A stretch of DNA of 64,000 nucleotides from Aliterella atlantica CENA595 (GTDB lineage Bacteria > Cyanobacteriota > Cyanobacteriia > Cyanobacteriales > Chroococcidiopsidaceae), in NCBI RefSeq assembly GCF_000952155.1, contig NZ_JYON01000006.1:26833-90832 (forward strand), in the 5' to 3' direction. The notes below the pieces were generated by a model. The model was not told the DNA's origin. It saw only the letters and a program-made list of their open reading frames with translations, and made no database searches. Numbering within the stretch: position 1 is the first letter of the stretch; each line of letters starts with the position of its first letter. This document shows, piece after piece, positions 53,107 to 61,830 of the stretch. The position numbers and the translations under genes are program-made.

Positions 53107-54840
53107 ATGAACACGATCGATTCACGAAACACTAACTTACTATTTGCCTCTATCCTGACTGAGACACTCAAACGCTTAGGATTGACTACCGCCATAATTT
53201 GCCCTGGATCGCGTTCTACGCCCCTGGCGATCGCCTTTGCCAGGCAGGAAGGAATAGAAGCTATATCCATCCTTGACGAACGTTCTGCTGCCTTCTTCGC
53301 CCTGGGAATAGCCCGTAAATCGAAGCTTCCCGTAGTATTGGTGTGTACTTCGGGTACTGCGGGAGCAAATTTTTATCCAGCGGTAATTGAAGCAAAAGAA
53401 AGCAGAGTACCTTTACTTGTATTAACTTGCGATCGCCCGCCAGAACTTAGAGACTGTCATTCTGGGCAAACAATCGATCAACTAAAGTTATTTGGTACTT
53501 ATCCCAACTGGCAAACTGAGTTAGCCTTACCTGTTGCAGATTTAGGAATGCTGGCATATTTGCGCCAGACAATTATTCATGCTTGGGAAAGGGCGCTGTA
53601 TCCGGTTGCTGGCGTAGTGCATTTGAATATTCCCTTTCGCGATCCTTTAGTACCGCTTCCCAATAGTAACGAGCATAATTTGCAAATTCCTGACGATTTT
53701 TTTGCTGGAATTAGCGATCGCGCACTTGCCAATATAAATAATTATGTTTGTGAGTTTCCCAAACAATGGGATTGCGATCGCGGCATTATTATTGCTGGCG
53801 TTGCTCAACCGGAAAACCCTAGAGAATATGTAAGTGCGATCGCTCAATTATCTAAATTACTTAAATTTCCCGTACTAGCAGAAGGGCTATCCCCAGTTAG
53901 AAACTATGCTGATTTAAATCCTTATCTAATTTCTACCTACGATCTAATTTTAAGAAATCGTAGACTAGCCCAAAAACTTCAGCCAGAAGTCGTAATTCAA
54001 ATAGGAGAGTTGCCCACCAGTAAAGAGTTACGAACCTGGCTAGAATCTACTCAACCGCAAAGGTGGATAATTGACCCTAGCAACCATAATTTAGACCCTT
54101 TGCATGGTAAAACAACTCATATAAGAACTTCTATAGAACAGTTAGTTACCTCCTGTTCGCTGCAGCCAAAAAAATTTAGTGATTATCTAAATTTATGGTG
54201 CGATCTTGAAGCTCAAATCAGAGCAAATATTGATAGAGTAATGCTAGAAATAAAGCCAATGATTGAATGCAAAGCTGCTTGGCTACTATCAAACATTCTG
54301 CCTCAAAACACGCCAATATTTATTTCTAATAGTATGCCAGTAAGGGATGTAGAATTTTTCTGGCAACCTAGCAACTTTAACGTGCAACCATTTTTCAATC
54401 GAGGCGCAAATGGTATAGATGGAACTTTGTCCACAGCTTTAGGTATAGCTCATCGCCAACAAAGCAGTATATTACTAACAGGCGATCTAGCCTTACTGCA
54501 CGATACCAATGGATTTTTGATAAACAATAAATTTGTCGGTCATTTAACAATTATTCTTATTAATAACAATGGTGGTGGTATTTTTGAAATGCTACCTATC
54601 TCTAAAATTGCCCCACCATTTGAAGAGTTTTTTGCTACTCCTCAAAACATCAATTTTCAAGGGCTATGTGCCACATATAATATAGAACATGAATTAATTA
54701 CCACATGGCAACAACTAGAGCAAAAATTAAATCCTCTGCCAAGTACAGGAATCCGCGTATTAGAGTTGCAGACAAATCGCAAGCTTGATGCAAAGTGGAG
54801 GCAAGAAAACTTAGGTAAATTTGCAGCAGATATAATTTAA
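53107..54840 (+). CDS. menD: MenD, 2-succinyl-5-enolpyruvyl-6-hydroxy-3-cyclohexene-1-carboxylate synthase
   Basis: A thiamine-diphosphate enzyme of about 577 residues that joins isochorismate and 2-oxoglutarate in phylloquinone (vitamin K1) synthesis, the photosystem I quinone. Features: ICPGSRSTPLAIAFARQEGI near the N-terminus, ERSAAFFALGIAR with the catalytic Glu, HSGQTIDQ, and the ThDP-binding ILLTGDLALLHDTNGFL near residue 465. The ATG at 53107 matches the usual N-terminus; an ATG 33 bases upstream is also open. It overlaps the convergent methyltransferase gene by four bases at the stop. menB is 1.3 kb downstream, with petJ between. Confidence 0.95.
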   Translation: MNTIDSRNTNLLFASILTETLKRLGLTTAIICPGSRSTPLAIAFARQEGIEAISILDERSAAFFALGIARKSKLPVVLVCTSGTAGANFYPAVIEAKESRVPLLVLTCDRPPELRDCHSGQTIDQLKLFGTYPNWQTELALPVADLGMLAYLRQTIIHAWERALYPVAGVVHLNIPFRDPLVPLPNSNEHNLQIPDDFFAGISDRALANINNYVCEFPKQWDCDRGIIIAGVAQPENPREYVSAIAQLSKLLKFPVLAEGLSPVRNYADLNPYLISTYDLILRNRRLAQKLQPEVVIQIGELPTSKELRTWLESTQPQRWIIDPSNHNLDPLHGKTTHIRTSIEQLVTSCSLQPKKFSDYLNLWCDLEAQIRANIDRVMLEIKPMIECKAAWLLSNILPQNTPIFISNSMPVRDVEFFWQPSNFNVQPFFNRGANGIDGTLSTALGIAHRQQSSILLTGDLALLHDTNGFLINNKFVGHLTIILINNNGGGIFEMLPISKIAPPFEEFFATPQNINFQGLCATYNIEHELITTWQQLEQKLNPLPSTGIRVLELQTNRKLDAKWRQENLGKFAADII

Positions 54841-55607
54841 GTTTTAGCAAAAATCATTATATGTTGAGTAGGTAGAAAATCTTTAGTTTCTAGCCATTGC
54901 AAACCAACTGATGACATTTCCTTAATTGCTTGTTTCTGCGTCATTTTATGCAACCCTTTAATAGCAATAAAGGGATTCTCGCGTCGATACTCAACTAATA
55001 CCACTCGCCCATTAGGTTTGAGCGCTTGCACAACTTTATCCATAATTTCGTAAGGCTGCGATAGCTCGTGATAAGCATCTACCATAATTGCTAAATTGAT
55101 GCTATTTTCCAGCAAATTAGGATTATCAATACTGCCCAAAACAGGCTCTACATTAGTAACATTATTCTCCTTTTTAAGGAATTCAATAATATCGAGCATC
55201 TCAGGTTGAATATCGACAGCTAGCACCTTCCCTAAAGGCACTTTTTGGGCTATTCTAAAGCTAAGATAGCCAGTTCCCGCGCCTATATCAGCTACAACGT
55301 CAGTAGGCTGTAAATTTAAAGCTTCAACTAACTTTCGCGGCTGTTCTTCAACTTCCCGTGACGGACGCTCTAACCATAGGGCTTCTGTATGCCCCATTAC
55401 CTTAGCTATTTCGCGACCTTGGTAAAACTTACCAATTCCGTCAGGACTATGAATAGTTCTTGTTTGGTAAACATCAACCGTACTTGCTCCTACTGTTTGG
55501 CAAGCACACAAAAATAGGCATAAACATAGTGCCACAAGCGATGCCTTCGGCGGTATGCTCTTCGACCATGCTACGCAAACGTGTAGCGACCTTCGCACTT
55601 TTACCAT
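54837..55607 (-). CDS. Class I SAM methyltransferase with N-terminal signal/anchor
   Basis: About 256 residues. The catalytic fold has motif I VVADIGAGTGYLS, motif II-like VLAVDIQPEMLD, and VDAYHELSQPYEIMDKVVQALKPNGRVVLVEYR. Before it lies a basic stretch and a hydrophobic segment (LVALCLCLFLCACQTVG) that looks like a signal peptide with possible lipobox (CACQ). Exported methyltransferases are unusual because SAM is cytoplasmic, so the segment may be an anchor or the true start may be internal. Start ATG at 55607 has GGAAG eight bases upstream. It follows petJ after four bases. Substrate unknown. Confidence 0.8.
   Translation of the reverse strand: MVKVRRSLHVCVAWSKSIPPKASLVALCLCLFLCACQTVGASTVDVYQTRTIHSPDGIGKFYQGREIAKVMGHTEALWLERPSREVEEQPRKLVEALNLQPTDVVADIGAGTGYLSFRIAQKVPLGKVLAVDIQPEMLDIIEFLKKENNVTNVEPVLGSIDNPNLLENSINLAIMVDAYHELSQPYEIMDKVVQALKPNGRVVLVEYRRENPFIAIKGLHKMTQKQAIKEMSSVGLQWLETKDFLPTQHIMIFAKT
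55530..55600. repeat. Dispersed palindrome-like repeat inside the methyltransferase N-terminus
   Basis: GCGATGCCTTCGGCGG, ATGCTCTTCGACCATGC and CGCAAACGTGTAGCG lie here in tandem; related bases (AAACGCTTCGCTACACGTACGTG) recur at about 55985-56006 upstream of petJ. They resemble the short GC-rich palindromes scattered through cyanobacterial intergenic DNA. Here they sit in the reading frame and encode the basic N-terminal peptide. Confidence 0.45.
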
Positions 55608-55611
55608 ATTT

Positions 55612-55947
55612 CTACTTCCAACCCTTATCAGCTTGCTCCAACACATAGGCAGACACATCAAGAATTTCTTGCTCAGTTAGCCGACCTTGATAAGCTGGCA
55701 TAGCATTTTTACCATTTGCAACCAACTGAGAAATCGCCTCAACAGAATCCATACCGTATTTTCTCAGCGCTTTTGTCTTAAGATTCTTACCGCGCCTGAC
55801 TATATTACCGCCATTAATATGACAACCCGCGCAATTATTAGTAAAAAGCGTTGCTACATCAGTATTTTGTTCAGCCAGACTAGGAAAAACACTCGTACTG
55901 CAAAAAATTGCGATCGTCAAAACTAAAATAGCTATTAACTTACTCAC
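55612..55947 (-). CDS. petJ: Cytochrome c6 (PetJ)
   Basis: A 111-residue precursor: signal peptide to about SLA (residue 25), then mature c6 of about 85 residues with heme motif CAGCH, distal Met in NAMPAYQGRL, and the C-terminal QADKGW. Cytochrome c6 is a soluble lumenal electron carrier from cytochrome b6f to photosystem I, replacing plastocyanin when copper is scarce. Start is GTG with a very good AAGGAGG upstream. It heads a two-gene unit with the methyltransferase and is divergent from menB. Confidence 0.93.
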   Translation of the reverse strand: MSKLIAILVLTIAIFCSTSVFPSLAEQNTDVATLFTNNCAGCHINGGNIVRRGKNLKTKALRKYGMDSVEAISQLVANGKNAMPAYQGRLTEQEILDVSAYVLEQADKGWK

Positions 55948-56108
55948 AATACGTCCCCTCCTTTCTCTTCATCTTGGCGTACTAAACGCTTCGCTACACG
56001 TACGTGTTGGCTGTTAGCTTAAAAAATATTCCCTGCACCGCAAATTTTTGTAAGCCAGTCGCAGCGCAAGTTAAAATTTTCAAGCCGAAACAAGCTGCAC
56101 TAATCCTT

Positions 56109-56942
56109 ATGGAAACTACTTGGCAAACCGCTAAAACCTACGAAGACATCCTATATCACAAAACTAATGGTATCGCCAAAATTACCATCAATCGCCCCCA
56201 CAAGCGCAACGCTTTCCGTCCAAAAACAGTGTTTGAACTATACGATGCATTTTCCAACGCTAGAGAAGACACAAACATCGGTGTAGTCCTATTTACTGGC
56301 GCAGGACCTCATAGTGATGGTAAATACGCCTTTTGTTCCGGCGGCGATCAAAGCGTGCGCGGTAATGCTGGGTATATAGACGATGACGGTACGCCTCGCC
56401 TCAACGTACTAGACTTACAAAGGCTAATTCGTTCTATGCCCAAAGTAGTAATTGCCCTAGTAGCAGGATATGCGATCGGTGGCGGTCATGTTTTACATCT
56501 AATTTGCGACCTAACTATTGCTGCAGATAACGCCATATTTGGGCAAACTGGTCCTAAAGTCGGCAGTTTCGACGGTGGATTTGGCGCTAGCTATCTAGCA
56601 CGAATTGTCGGACAAAAAAAAGCGCGGGAAATTTGGTTTCTCTGTCGCCAATATACCGCAGCACAAGCGCTAGAAATGGGCTTAGTTAATTGTGTCGTCC
56701 CAGTAGAACAATTAGAAATAGAAGGCATTCAGTGGGCTAACGAAATCTTAGAAAAAAGCCCGATCGCAATTCGCTGTCTTAAAGCTGCATTCAACGCCGA
56801 CTGCGACGGACAAGCAGGATTGCAAGAACTAGCAGGTAACGCTACTTTACTTTATTACATGACTCAAGAAGGAGCCGAGGGCAAACAAGCATTTTTAGAA
56901 AAACGTCCGCCCGATTTTCGTTCCTTTCCTTGGCTACCTTAG
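56109..56942 (+). CDS. menB: 1,4-dihydroxy-2-naphthoyl-CoA synthase MenB
   Basis: A 277-residue crotonase-family enzyme that closes the naphthoate ring in phylloquinone synthesis. Signature segments: [69 protein letters not shown] and the C-terminal [13 protein letters not shown]. The ATG at 56109 fits the family N-terminus (METTWQTA); the frame is open 105 bases further upstream. It is near menD, so this is a men gene neighbourhood, interrupted by petJ and the methyltransferase. Confidence 0.97.
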   Translation: METTWQTAKTYEDILYHKTNGIAKITINRPHKRNAFRPKTVFELYDAFSNAREDTNIGVVLFTGAGPHSDGKYAFCSGGDQSVRGNAGYIDDDGTPRLNVLDLQRLIRSMPKVVIALVAGYAIGGGHVLHLICDLTIAADNAIFGQTGPKVGSFDGGFGASYLARIVGQKKAREIWFLCRQYTAAQALEMGLVNCVVPVEQLEIEGIQWANEILEKSPIAIRCLKAAFNADCDGQAGLQELAGNATLLYYMTQEGAEGKQAFLEKRPPDFRSFPWLP

Positions 56943-56976
56943 TTGGGAAAGATGATAATTTTGCTTTAACCTCAAT

Positions 56977-57007
56977 CAAAAACGCACCTATGTTTGTCAC
57001 AGGTGCG
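56977..57007 (-). terminator. Intrinsic terminator of the four-Cys gene
   Basis: CGCACCT (56983-56989) and AGGTGCG (57001-57007) form a seven-base stem with an 11-base loop; on the minus strand it is followed by TTTTT. It lies between convergent menB and the minus-strand gene at 57.1 kb. Confidence 0.65.
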
Positions 57008-57105
57008 CTTCTCATAAAGATATTAAATTGATGTATGTTATTAAGTTTTTTACTGATTTGTAACTTTGAGAGCAAAATCTAGCCCAAACTTTAAGCAATC
57101 TCGAA

Positions 57106-57402
57106 CTAAACTAGCGCTACATCAGTAGAATGAGCCTTTTGCTTGTTAGATGCTATTGATGGCTCGTTTACACCACAACTAACAGTGCGAGAATCCAAAG
57201 CTACAGGTTGTGCATCTGGCAACTTCATCATCTGCTCTAAGTTTTCCCAAGAGGGTGCAAATGCGGGGATCGCCAAATGACAAGCATTCCAACTGCCTTG
57301 TACTTGAGCGCCCAATAATTGACACATACCGCCGCGTCGTCCTTCTGGTTTGTAATATCGACAATAGCGACAAGCAGATGTGAGGGAATTTAGGGTTTTC
57401 AT
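57106..57402 (-). CDS. Small four-Cys conserved protein
   Basis: A 98-residue protein I cannot name. The conserved-looking part is residues 11-50: C-x2-C-x10-C-x13-C within ACRYCRYYKPEGRRGGMCQL and GSWNACHLAIPAFAP, which could bind zinc or an iron-sulphur cluster. The rest is polar and variable. AAGAGA lies seven bases before the ATG. A perfect 10-base inverted repeat (57439-57448 / 57479-57488) lies just upstream and might be an operator. It appears as a stand-alone gene. Confidence 0.65.
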   Translation of the reverse strand: MKTLNSLTSACRYCRYYKPEGRRGGMCQLLGAQVQGSWNACHLAIPAFAPSWENLEQMMKLPDAQPVALDSRTVSCGVNEPSIASNKQKAHSTDVALV

Positions 57403-57902
57403 AAAAGTCTCTTGAGAACCATCTATGACTTTTATTTTGCTTGCATGAAGAAATCATGCTATCTACATCAAATCATTATCATGCAAGCTTTCTAGCGATC
57501 CCCGCTCAATTTTTCTTTCATATTTTCTTTAGATTCGCGTTATATTCATTAATTTTTTTGTTAAAAAATTGATACAAAGCATTTTTAAAAGCATTCATTT
57601 TAATCCTCAACGATTGGGGATCAAAGAGAATAGATAAAAAATGTTGTAACTTCAACTACAACTCAGCTAAAAACAAGATTAAGAAATAGTAAAAATATTT
57701 GCGATCGCCTGCTGAATTTGTAGGAAAAATAGCTAAATCAAGCAGTATTTTCAGTAATTTATAGGTGTAAATATCTACTATTTAATGCTTGTCGCAATGA
57801 AATGTTAAAAATCTACGTAAATATACGTTGAAGAAATGAAGAAGAACAGATAAGCTTTTTGCAGCAGCGATCGCTCCAGCTATCCTTAAAAAAACTACAC
57901 AA
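57403..57902. other. 500-base AT-rich intergenic region
   Basis: No ORF with credible start, no tRNA. It holds the inverted repeat GCTTGCATGA (57439-57448) / TCATGCAAGC (57479-57488), 30 bases apart, at promoter distance from the four-Cys gene, and an AT-rich stretch with a GCGATCGC near 57702 and CGATCG near 57870. Confidence 0.5.
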
Positions 57903-58436
57903 TTAAAATTCTTTCGCAGCACACAAACAACAAACTTGCCAGCGTTCGAGTTCGCCAGGGGGAGTAGGAGATTGGCACTGAGGGCAAAGCGGTAAATTGT
58001 GCGATCGCTCTTGCGTAGTTTTTACCCACTGCGCGAAAGCCGAGCGCGGATCTGGGCATTTGCCTTTAATTGCAGTTTGACTGGCAGCAGGAAAAGAACT
58101 AGGATGATTGCGCCCAGACACTTCCTGAGTATAAGTCGCTTGGTTTCGCTGCCATTGTGCCGTAGAGAAACGAATATCTGTTAACGGACTAGGTAATTTT
58201 TGATTGAGCTTGGCAAGAATGCGCTGGCGCTCAAAAGTCAGAGTTTGCGCCCAGGAGGCGCTAGAAGTAGCTACCCACAATACATCTCTTTGAATCGACA
58301 ATAATTGAGTATGGGCTGCAACTACTTCTCCTACAGCCTCAGCCCAATATTTCAGCGCAAGTTGTATAGGTTGTTGTTGCAGGTTAGTTTGCTGGGCGAT
58401 CGCCCTTAAAACGCGATCTAGCGAATTGAACGACAT
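57903..58436 (-). CDS. DUF721 (DciA-like) protein with C-terminal zinc ribbon
   Basis: About 177 residues. The N-terminal half (LDRVLRAIAQQTNLQQQPIQLALKYWAEAVGEVVAAHTQLLSIQRDVLWVATSSASWAQTLTFERQRILAKLN, residues about 5-78) is a DUF721/DciA domain, which in most bacteria loads the replicative helicase DnaB. The C-terminus has CPQC...CCLC (about residues 152-173), a zinc-ribbon pattern. I start at the ATG at 58436 because MSFNSLDRVLRAI is the family start; the frame extends 57 bases upstream. Role in replication is inferred. Confidence 0.8.
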   Translation of the reverse strand: MSFNSLDRVLRAIAQQTNLQQQPIQLALKYWAEAVGEVVAAHTQLLSIQRDVLWVATSSASWAQTLTFERQRILAKLNQKLPSPLTDIRFSTAQWQRNQATYTQEVSGRNHPSSFPAASQTAIKGKCPDPRSAFAQWVKTTQERSHNLPLCPQCQSPTPPGELERWQVCCLCAAKEF

Positions 58437-58517
58437 TGATTTCAAGATAGAAAAAGAAAAACTACTGGCAAAGATGCGATCGCATAAATTCAACTACTGA
58501 TAGATACAAAGCTAGCG

Positions 58518-58550
58518 TGACACCCTCCCAACCCTGAAACGAGGACGTTT
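58518..58550 (-). ncRNA. Possible right end/omega-RNA 3' structure of the tnpB element
   Basis: Read on the minus strand: AAACG-TCCT-CGTTT is a perfect small hairpin overlapping the tnpB stop, followed by CAGGGTTGGGAGGGTGTCAC. In TnpB systems the guide RNA is made from the 3' end of tnpB and the right end, with the guide taken from flanking DNA. The extent here is a guess. Confidence 0.35.
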
Positions 58551-59811
58551 ACAGCGTGGGCTTCCCAAGATTGCTCTTGCGAACTTCCTGCTTCACGGGA
58601 ACCCCCAGGCGGTCAACCTCCACAGGCAGCATTACCGTTTGTCCAACGGCTGTCAGACCTCGCTGTTCTACGACGATTGCCGCAGCTACATCTCGGTCAG
58701 TTATATATCCACAAAAGGAGCAATTATGCACTCGCTCTAGAAGTTCTTTTTTCCCGGTATGAGTCCCGCAATTAGGGCAAGTTTGGCTTGTTCCTTTAGG
58801 GTCGACTTTGGCAAAATAAACACCCCGCTTTTTACATACCCAGCCTAGAATCTCCAAAAATCTACCCCAGCCAGCATCCAAACAATGCTTTGCCAACATT
58901 CCCCTACACAAGTTGGTCAGGTTCAAGTCTTCGGCAAATATCATTCCTACTCCATCACAAAGCTGATGAGCAGTCAAGAAATGAAACTCACGCCTAGTAT
59001 TGTGGATGTGTTCGTGCAGTTTAGCTATTTGCTTTTGAGCCTTTTTATAGTTGTTCGAGCCTTTAACTTTATCCTTCAGTTGGCGTTGCAGCCATTTAAG
59101 CTTGCTTTGCAATTGGATGAAGAATTTAGGACGAGCAATCAATTTACCGGAACTTGTAGCTAAGAAATTGAGCAGCCCTAAGTCAATCCCGATAGATTCG
59201 CCGTGTGGCTGCAAAACTGGAACAGAGATATCGCAAGATAGTATCAGTTGTGTGTACCAGCCGGAAGCTTTACATACCACTCGCACTTGCTTGACCTCAA
59301 AACCGTCGGGCAACGGTCTATGCAGATTAATCCGCACAGCCCCAATTTTAGGCAGTTTTATCTGCCAACCAGTAACCAGATTAGCCACGTCACTCCCTAC
59401 AACAGGGTGGCTCTTGAACTGCGGGAATACAAAGGAGCGATACTGTCCAACCTTTTTAAACCTTGGGAATCCAAAACCACGTTCTTGCCTAAACTTGAAA
59501 GCTTTGTCCAAGCGTTTCAAAGCGTCTTGCAATACTTGAGATTGCACGTCTTGAAGGTCGCTCAAGTTCTTTTTAGCAAGGGAGAGCGCGTTTTGCTGTT
59601 TGTAATAGTCTGGATACAGCGTATCAGCACTAATGATGTATTCCTGCTTGATATTGCAAGCATTAACCGCGCATTTGCGCGACGCTATCCAGTCCCGACG
59701 TTCAGCCAGGGCGTAGTTGTAAACACGCCTACACTGTTCCATCCAAGTCAGCATTCGCGCTTCTTGGGCAAGATCTGGGTAGATTCGGTAAGAGTAGGTC
59801 AGACTCAACAT
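58549..59811 (-). CDS. tnpB: RNA-guided endonuclease TnpB
   Basis: A 420-residue TnpB, full length. The N-terminal part (SLTYSYRIYPDLAQEARMLTWMEQCRRVYNYAL) is the usual start. RuvC active-site residues: Asp in GIDLGLLNFLAT, Glu in IFAEDLNLTNL, Asp in TDRDVAAAIV. The zinc ribbon is CPNC...CSFC. TnpB uses an RNA from its own element end to cut DNA next to a short motif, which favours retention of the element. No missing catalytic residue is seen, so it is likely active. Confidence 0.93.
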   Translation of the reverse strand: MLSLTYSYRIYPDLAQEARMLTWMEQCRRVYNYALAERRDWIASRKCAVNACNIKQEYIISADTLYPDYYKQQNALSLAKKNLSDLQDVQSQVLQDALKRLDKAFKFRQERGFGFPRFKKVGQYRSFVFPQFKSHPVVGSDVANLVTGWQIKLPKIGAVRINLHRPLPDGFEVKQVRVVCKASGWYTQLILSCDISVPVLQPHGESIGIDLGLLNFLATSSGKLIARPKFFIQLQSKLKWLQRQLKDKVKGSNNYKKAQKQIAKLHEHIHNTRREFHFLTAHQLCDGVGMIFAEDLNLTNLCRGMLAKHCLDAGWGRFLEILGWVCKKRGVYFAKVDPKGTSQTCPNCGTHTGKKELLERVHNCSFCGYITDRDVAAAIVVEQRGLTAVGQTVMLPVEVDRLGVPVKQEVRKSNLGKPTL

Positions 59812-59818
59812 GATAACG

Positions 59819-59847
59819 TTCTAACACATTTTGTCTATATGTTAGAA
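59819..59847 (-). repeat. Perfect hairpin upstream of tnpB
   Basis: TTCTAACA (59819-59826) and TGTTAGAA (59840-59847) with a 13-base AT-rich loop, directly before the tnpB start. Candidate left-end hairpin of the element. Confidence 0.55.
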
Positions 59848-59992
59848 TTAGGCAATATAGATATGATAACTTCCGCGCTCGTCGTTACCCGCCTTATATC
59901 CCGACGCTCACCGAGGCGGTAGAGCGCTATATTTTCGGTGCAGTAGTTAGAAGTTACGCTAATAAGTAGTAGTAACGAGCAGGGAGAGTAAC

Positions 59993-60694
59993 ATGGGAAT
60001 ATTCGATCGCATCACGCGAGTAGTTCGCGCTAATGTCAACAACTTGGTAGGTAACGCGGAAGATCCAGAAAAAGTCCTCGAACAAACAGTTGCAGATATG
60101 CAAGAGGATTTGGTACAACTGCGCCAAGCAGTAGCAAGCGCGATCGCTACCCAAAAGCGCACAGAAAGGCAAGCAAACCAAGCAGATTCTACAGCCCAAG
60201 AATGGTACAATCGCGCCCAAATGGCTTTAAATCAAGGCAATGAAATATTAGCAAGGGAAGCGCTAACCAAGCGTAAATCTTATCAAGAAACAGCAACAGC
60301 CCTAAAATCGCAACTAGAGCAACAAAGTACCATCGTATCCAGACTAAAAAAGGATATGCAGACTTTAGAAGCAAAAATTGGCGAACTGAAAACCAAGAAA
60401 GATATGTACATCGCTAGAGCAAGATCGGCTCAAGCATCGCAAAGATTAAATGAAATGCTCGGCGGGGTAGATGCTACTAGCTCCTTAAGTGCATTTGAGC
60501 GCATGGAAGAAAAAGTATTGCAACTTGAAGCTCAATCAGAAGCGATCGCCGAATTAGGCGGTGACGATTTGCAAAAACAGTTTAATTCGCTAGAAGCAAG
60601 TAATGATATTGATGCCGAACTAGCAGCAATGAAAGCCCAAGCTTTACCAGGTAGCAATCCCAGCCAAGCTAAACTACCACCGCCAACTAATTAA
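59993..60694 (+). CDS. PspA/IM30 (Vipp1-type) protein, short copy
   Basis: A 233-residue ESCRT-III-like membrane-repair protein of the PspA/IM30 family: amphipathic N-terminus MGIFDRITRVVRANVNNLVGNAEDPEKVLEQ, long coiled coils (about 30-160), and a helical C-terminal domain (SALEAFERMEEKVLQLEAQ type). It lacks the long C-terminal extension typical of Vipp1. It lies 219 bases before a longer paralogue and 180 bases after the tnpB element. PspA binds stressed inner membrane. Confidence 0.85.
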   Translation: MGIFDRITRVVRANVNNLVGNAEDPEKVLEQTVADMQEDLVQLRQAVASAIATQKRTERQANQADSTAQEWYNRAQMALNQGNEILAREALTKRKSYQETATALKSQLEQQSTIVSRLKKDMQTLEAKIGELKTKKDMYIARARSAQASQRLNEMLGGVDATSSLSAFERMEEKVLQLEAQSEAIAELGGDDLQKQFNSLEASNDIDAELAAMKAQALPGSNPSQAKLPPPTN

Positions 60695-60912
60695 CAACCT
60701 AGAAGAATCTACGCAGCTTTGTTAGCATAGCTACATAGATGAATTTGCATAAAAATTAGCACCTGCCCGTAGCAGAATATGAAATTGAGCTTATGTTACA
60801 AATAAGAGCAAAACGTCATTAATACCTGCATCATTAGATTACATTGGGCAAATCTTAGCTAGCATCCTGCACTCCACTGTTCGTTGTCAACCTGGAAAGG
60901 AATCATACAGTT

Positions 60913-61692
60913 ATGGGATTATTCGATCGCATTAGCCGAGTGGTCAAAGCTAACCTGAACGATATGGTCAGCAATGCTGAAGACCCAGAAAAAATGTTAG
61001 AACAGTCTATCCTGGAAATGCAGGAAGACTTAGTTCAACTGCGCCAAGGAGTAGCACAAGCGATCGCTGCTCAAAAGCGTACCGAACAACAATACAATCA
61101 AGCTCAAAATGAAGCCAACAAATGGCAGCGCAACGCTCAATTAGCATTGCAAAAAGGCGACGAAAATCTCGCTCGTCAAGCATTAGAGCGCAAAAAATCA
61201 TTTGCAGAAACAGCAAACACCCTCAAAACTAATTTAGACGGACAAGTAGGGCAAATAGATACCCTCAAGCGCAGTCTAATTGGCTTAGAAAGCAAAATTT
61301 CGGAAGCCAAGACCAAAAAAGATATGCTCAAAGCCCGGATCAGTGCAGCTAAAGCTCAAGAACAACTGCAAAGCACTGTCGGCAAAATTGGCACTAGCAG
61401 CGCGATGGCAGCTTTTGAGCGCATGGAAGAAAAAGTTTTACTCCAAGAAGCCCGCGCTCAATCCGCCCAAGAACTAGCAGGAGCAGATTTAGAAAGCCAA
61501 TTTGCCGTCTTAGAAGCGGGTAGCGATGTAGATGATGAATTAGCAGCCCTTAAGGCGCAAATGTCTTTAGGACCTGCTACATCGTCCAATCAGCCCTCTT
61601 TACCTCAAGCGTCTGAATCGTCTAGTGCTAAATCTAACCAAGTTGTAGATTCAGAACTAGAGCAGTTACGCAAGCAGTTGGATCAGTTATAA
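60913..61692 (+). CDS. vipp1: Vipp1/IM30 membrane-maintenance protein
   Basis: A 259-residue IM30/Vipp1: N-terminal amphipathic helix MGLFDRISRVVKANLNDMVSNAEDPEKMLEQ, coiled-coil body, FERMEEKVLLQEARAQSAQELAG, and a C-terminal Ser/Pro linker plus final helix (SELEQLRKQLDQL, about residues 246-259), the extension that distinguishes Vipp1 from PspA. Vipp1 forms ring and rod assemblies and is needed for thylakoid formation and repair. Ribosome-binding GGAAAGGAATC precedes the ATG. Tandem with the shorter copy. Confidence 0.9.
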   Translation: MGLFDRISRVVKANLNDMVSNAEDPEKMLEQSILEMQEDLVQLRQGVAQAIAAQKRTEQQYNQAQNEANKWQRNAQLALQKGDENLARQALERKKSFAETANTLKTNLDGQVGQIDTLKRSLIGLESKISEAKTKKDMLKARISAAKAQEQLQSTVGKIGTSSAMAAFERMEEKVLLQEARAQSAQELAGADLESQFAVLEAGSDVDDELAALKAQMSLGPATSSNQPSLPQASESSSAKSNQVVDSELEQLRKQLDQL

Positions 61693-61830
61693 ATCAGCGC
61701 CAATTTCGGCAAAAATTAATATAGTGCTTGGATAGACCGCTTGTATGTATTCTTAATTGAATAGGCGAGGGTCTATCTCGTGCTTTGCAGGGAAAGCAGT
61801 TAGGCGTTTAAAAAAGCAAAAAAGAGTAAT

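Larger units (their letters stand above)
58500..59850 (-). mobile_element. IS200/IS605-superfamily element with tnpB only
   Basis: The element consists of a complete tnpB (58549-59811) with a hairpin on each side: TTCTAACA/TGTTAGAA at 59819-59847 before the gene and a hairpin-rich end at 58518-58550 after it. No tnpA (Y1 transposase) is present, so it would depend on a transposase elsewhere. Ends are approximate: I cannot fix the cleavage sites. Confidence 0.65.

Noticed and set aside
57179..57457. Second minus-strand ORF overlapping the four-Cys gene
   Set aside because: It is another frame of the same DNA, lacks a ribosome-binding site and shows no conserved-looking pattern.
59248..59922. 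Plus-strand ORF of 224 codons opposite tnpB, with another of 162 codons overlapping
   Set aside because: They lie antisense to a complete TnpB with all catalytic residues and have no recognisable domain or start signal.
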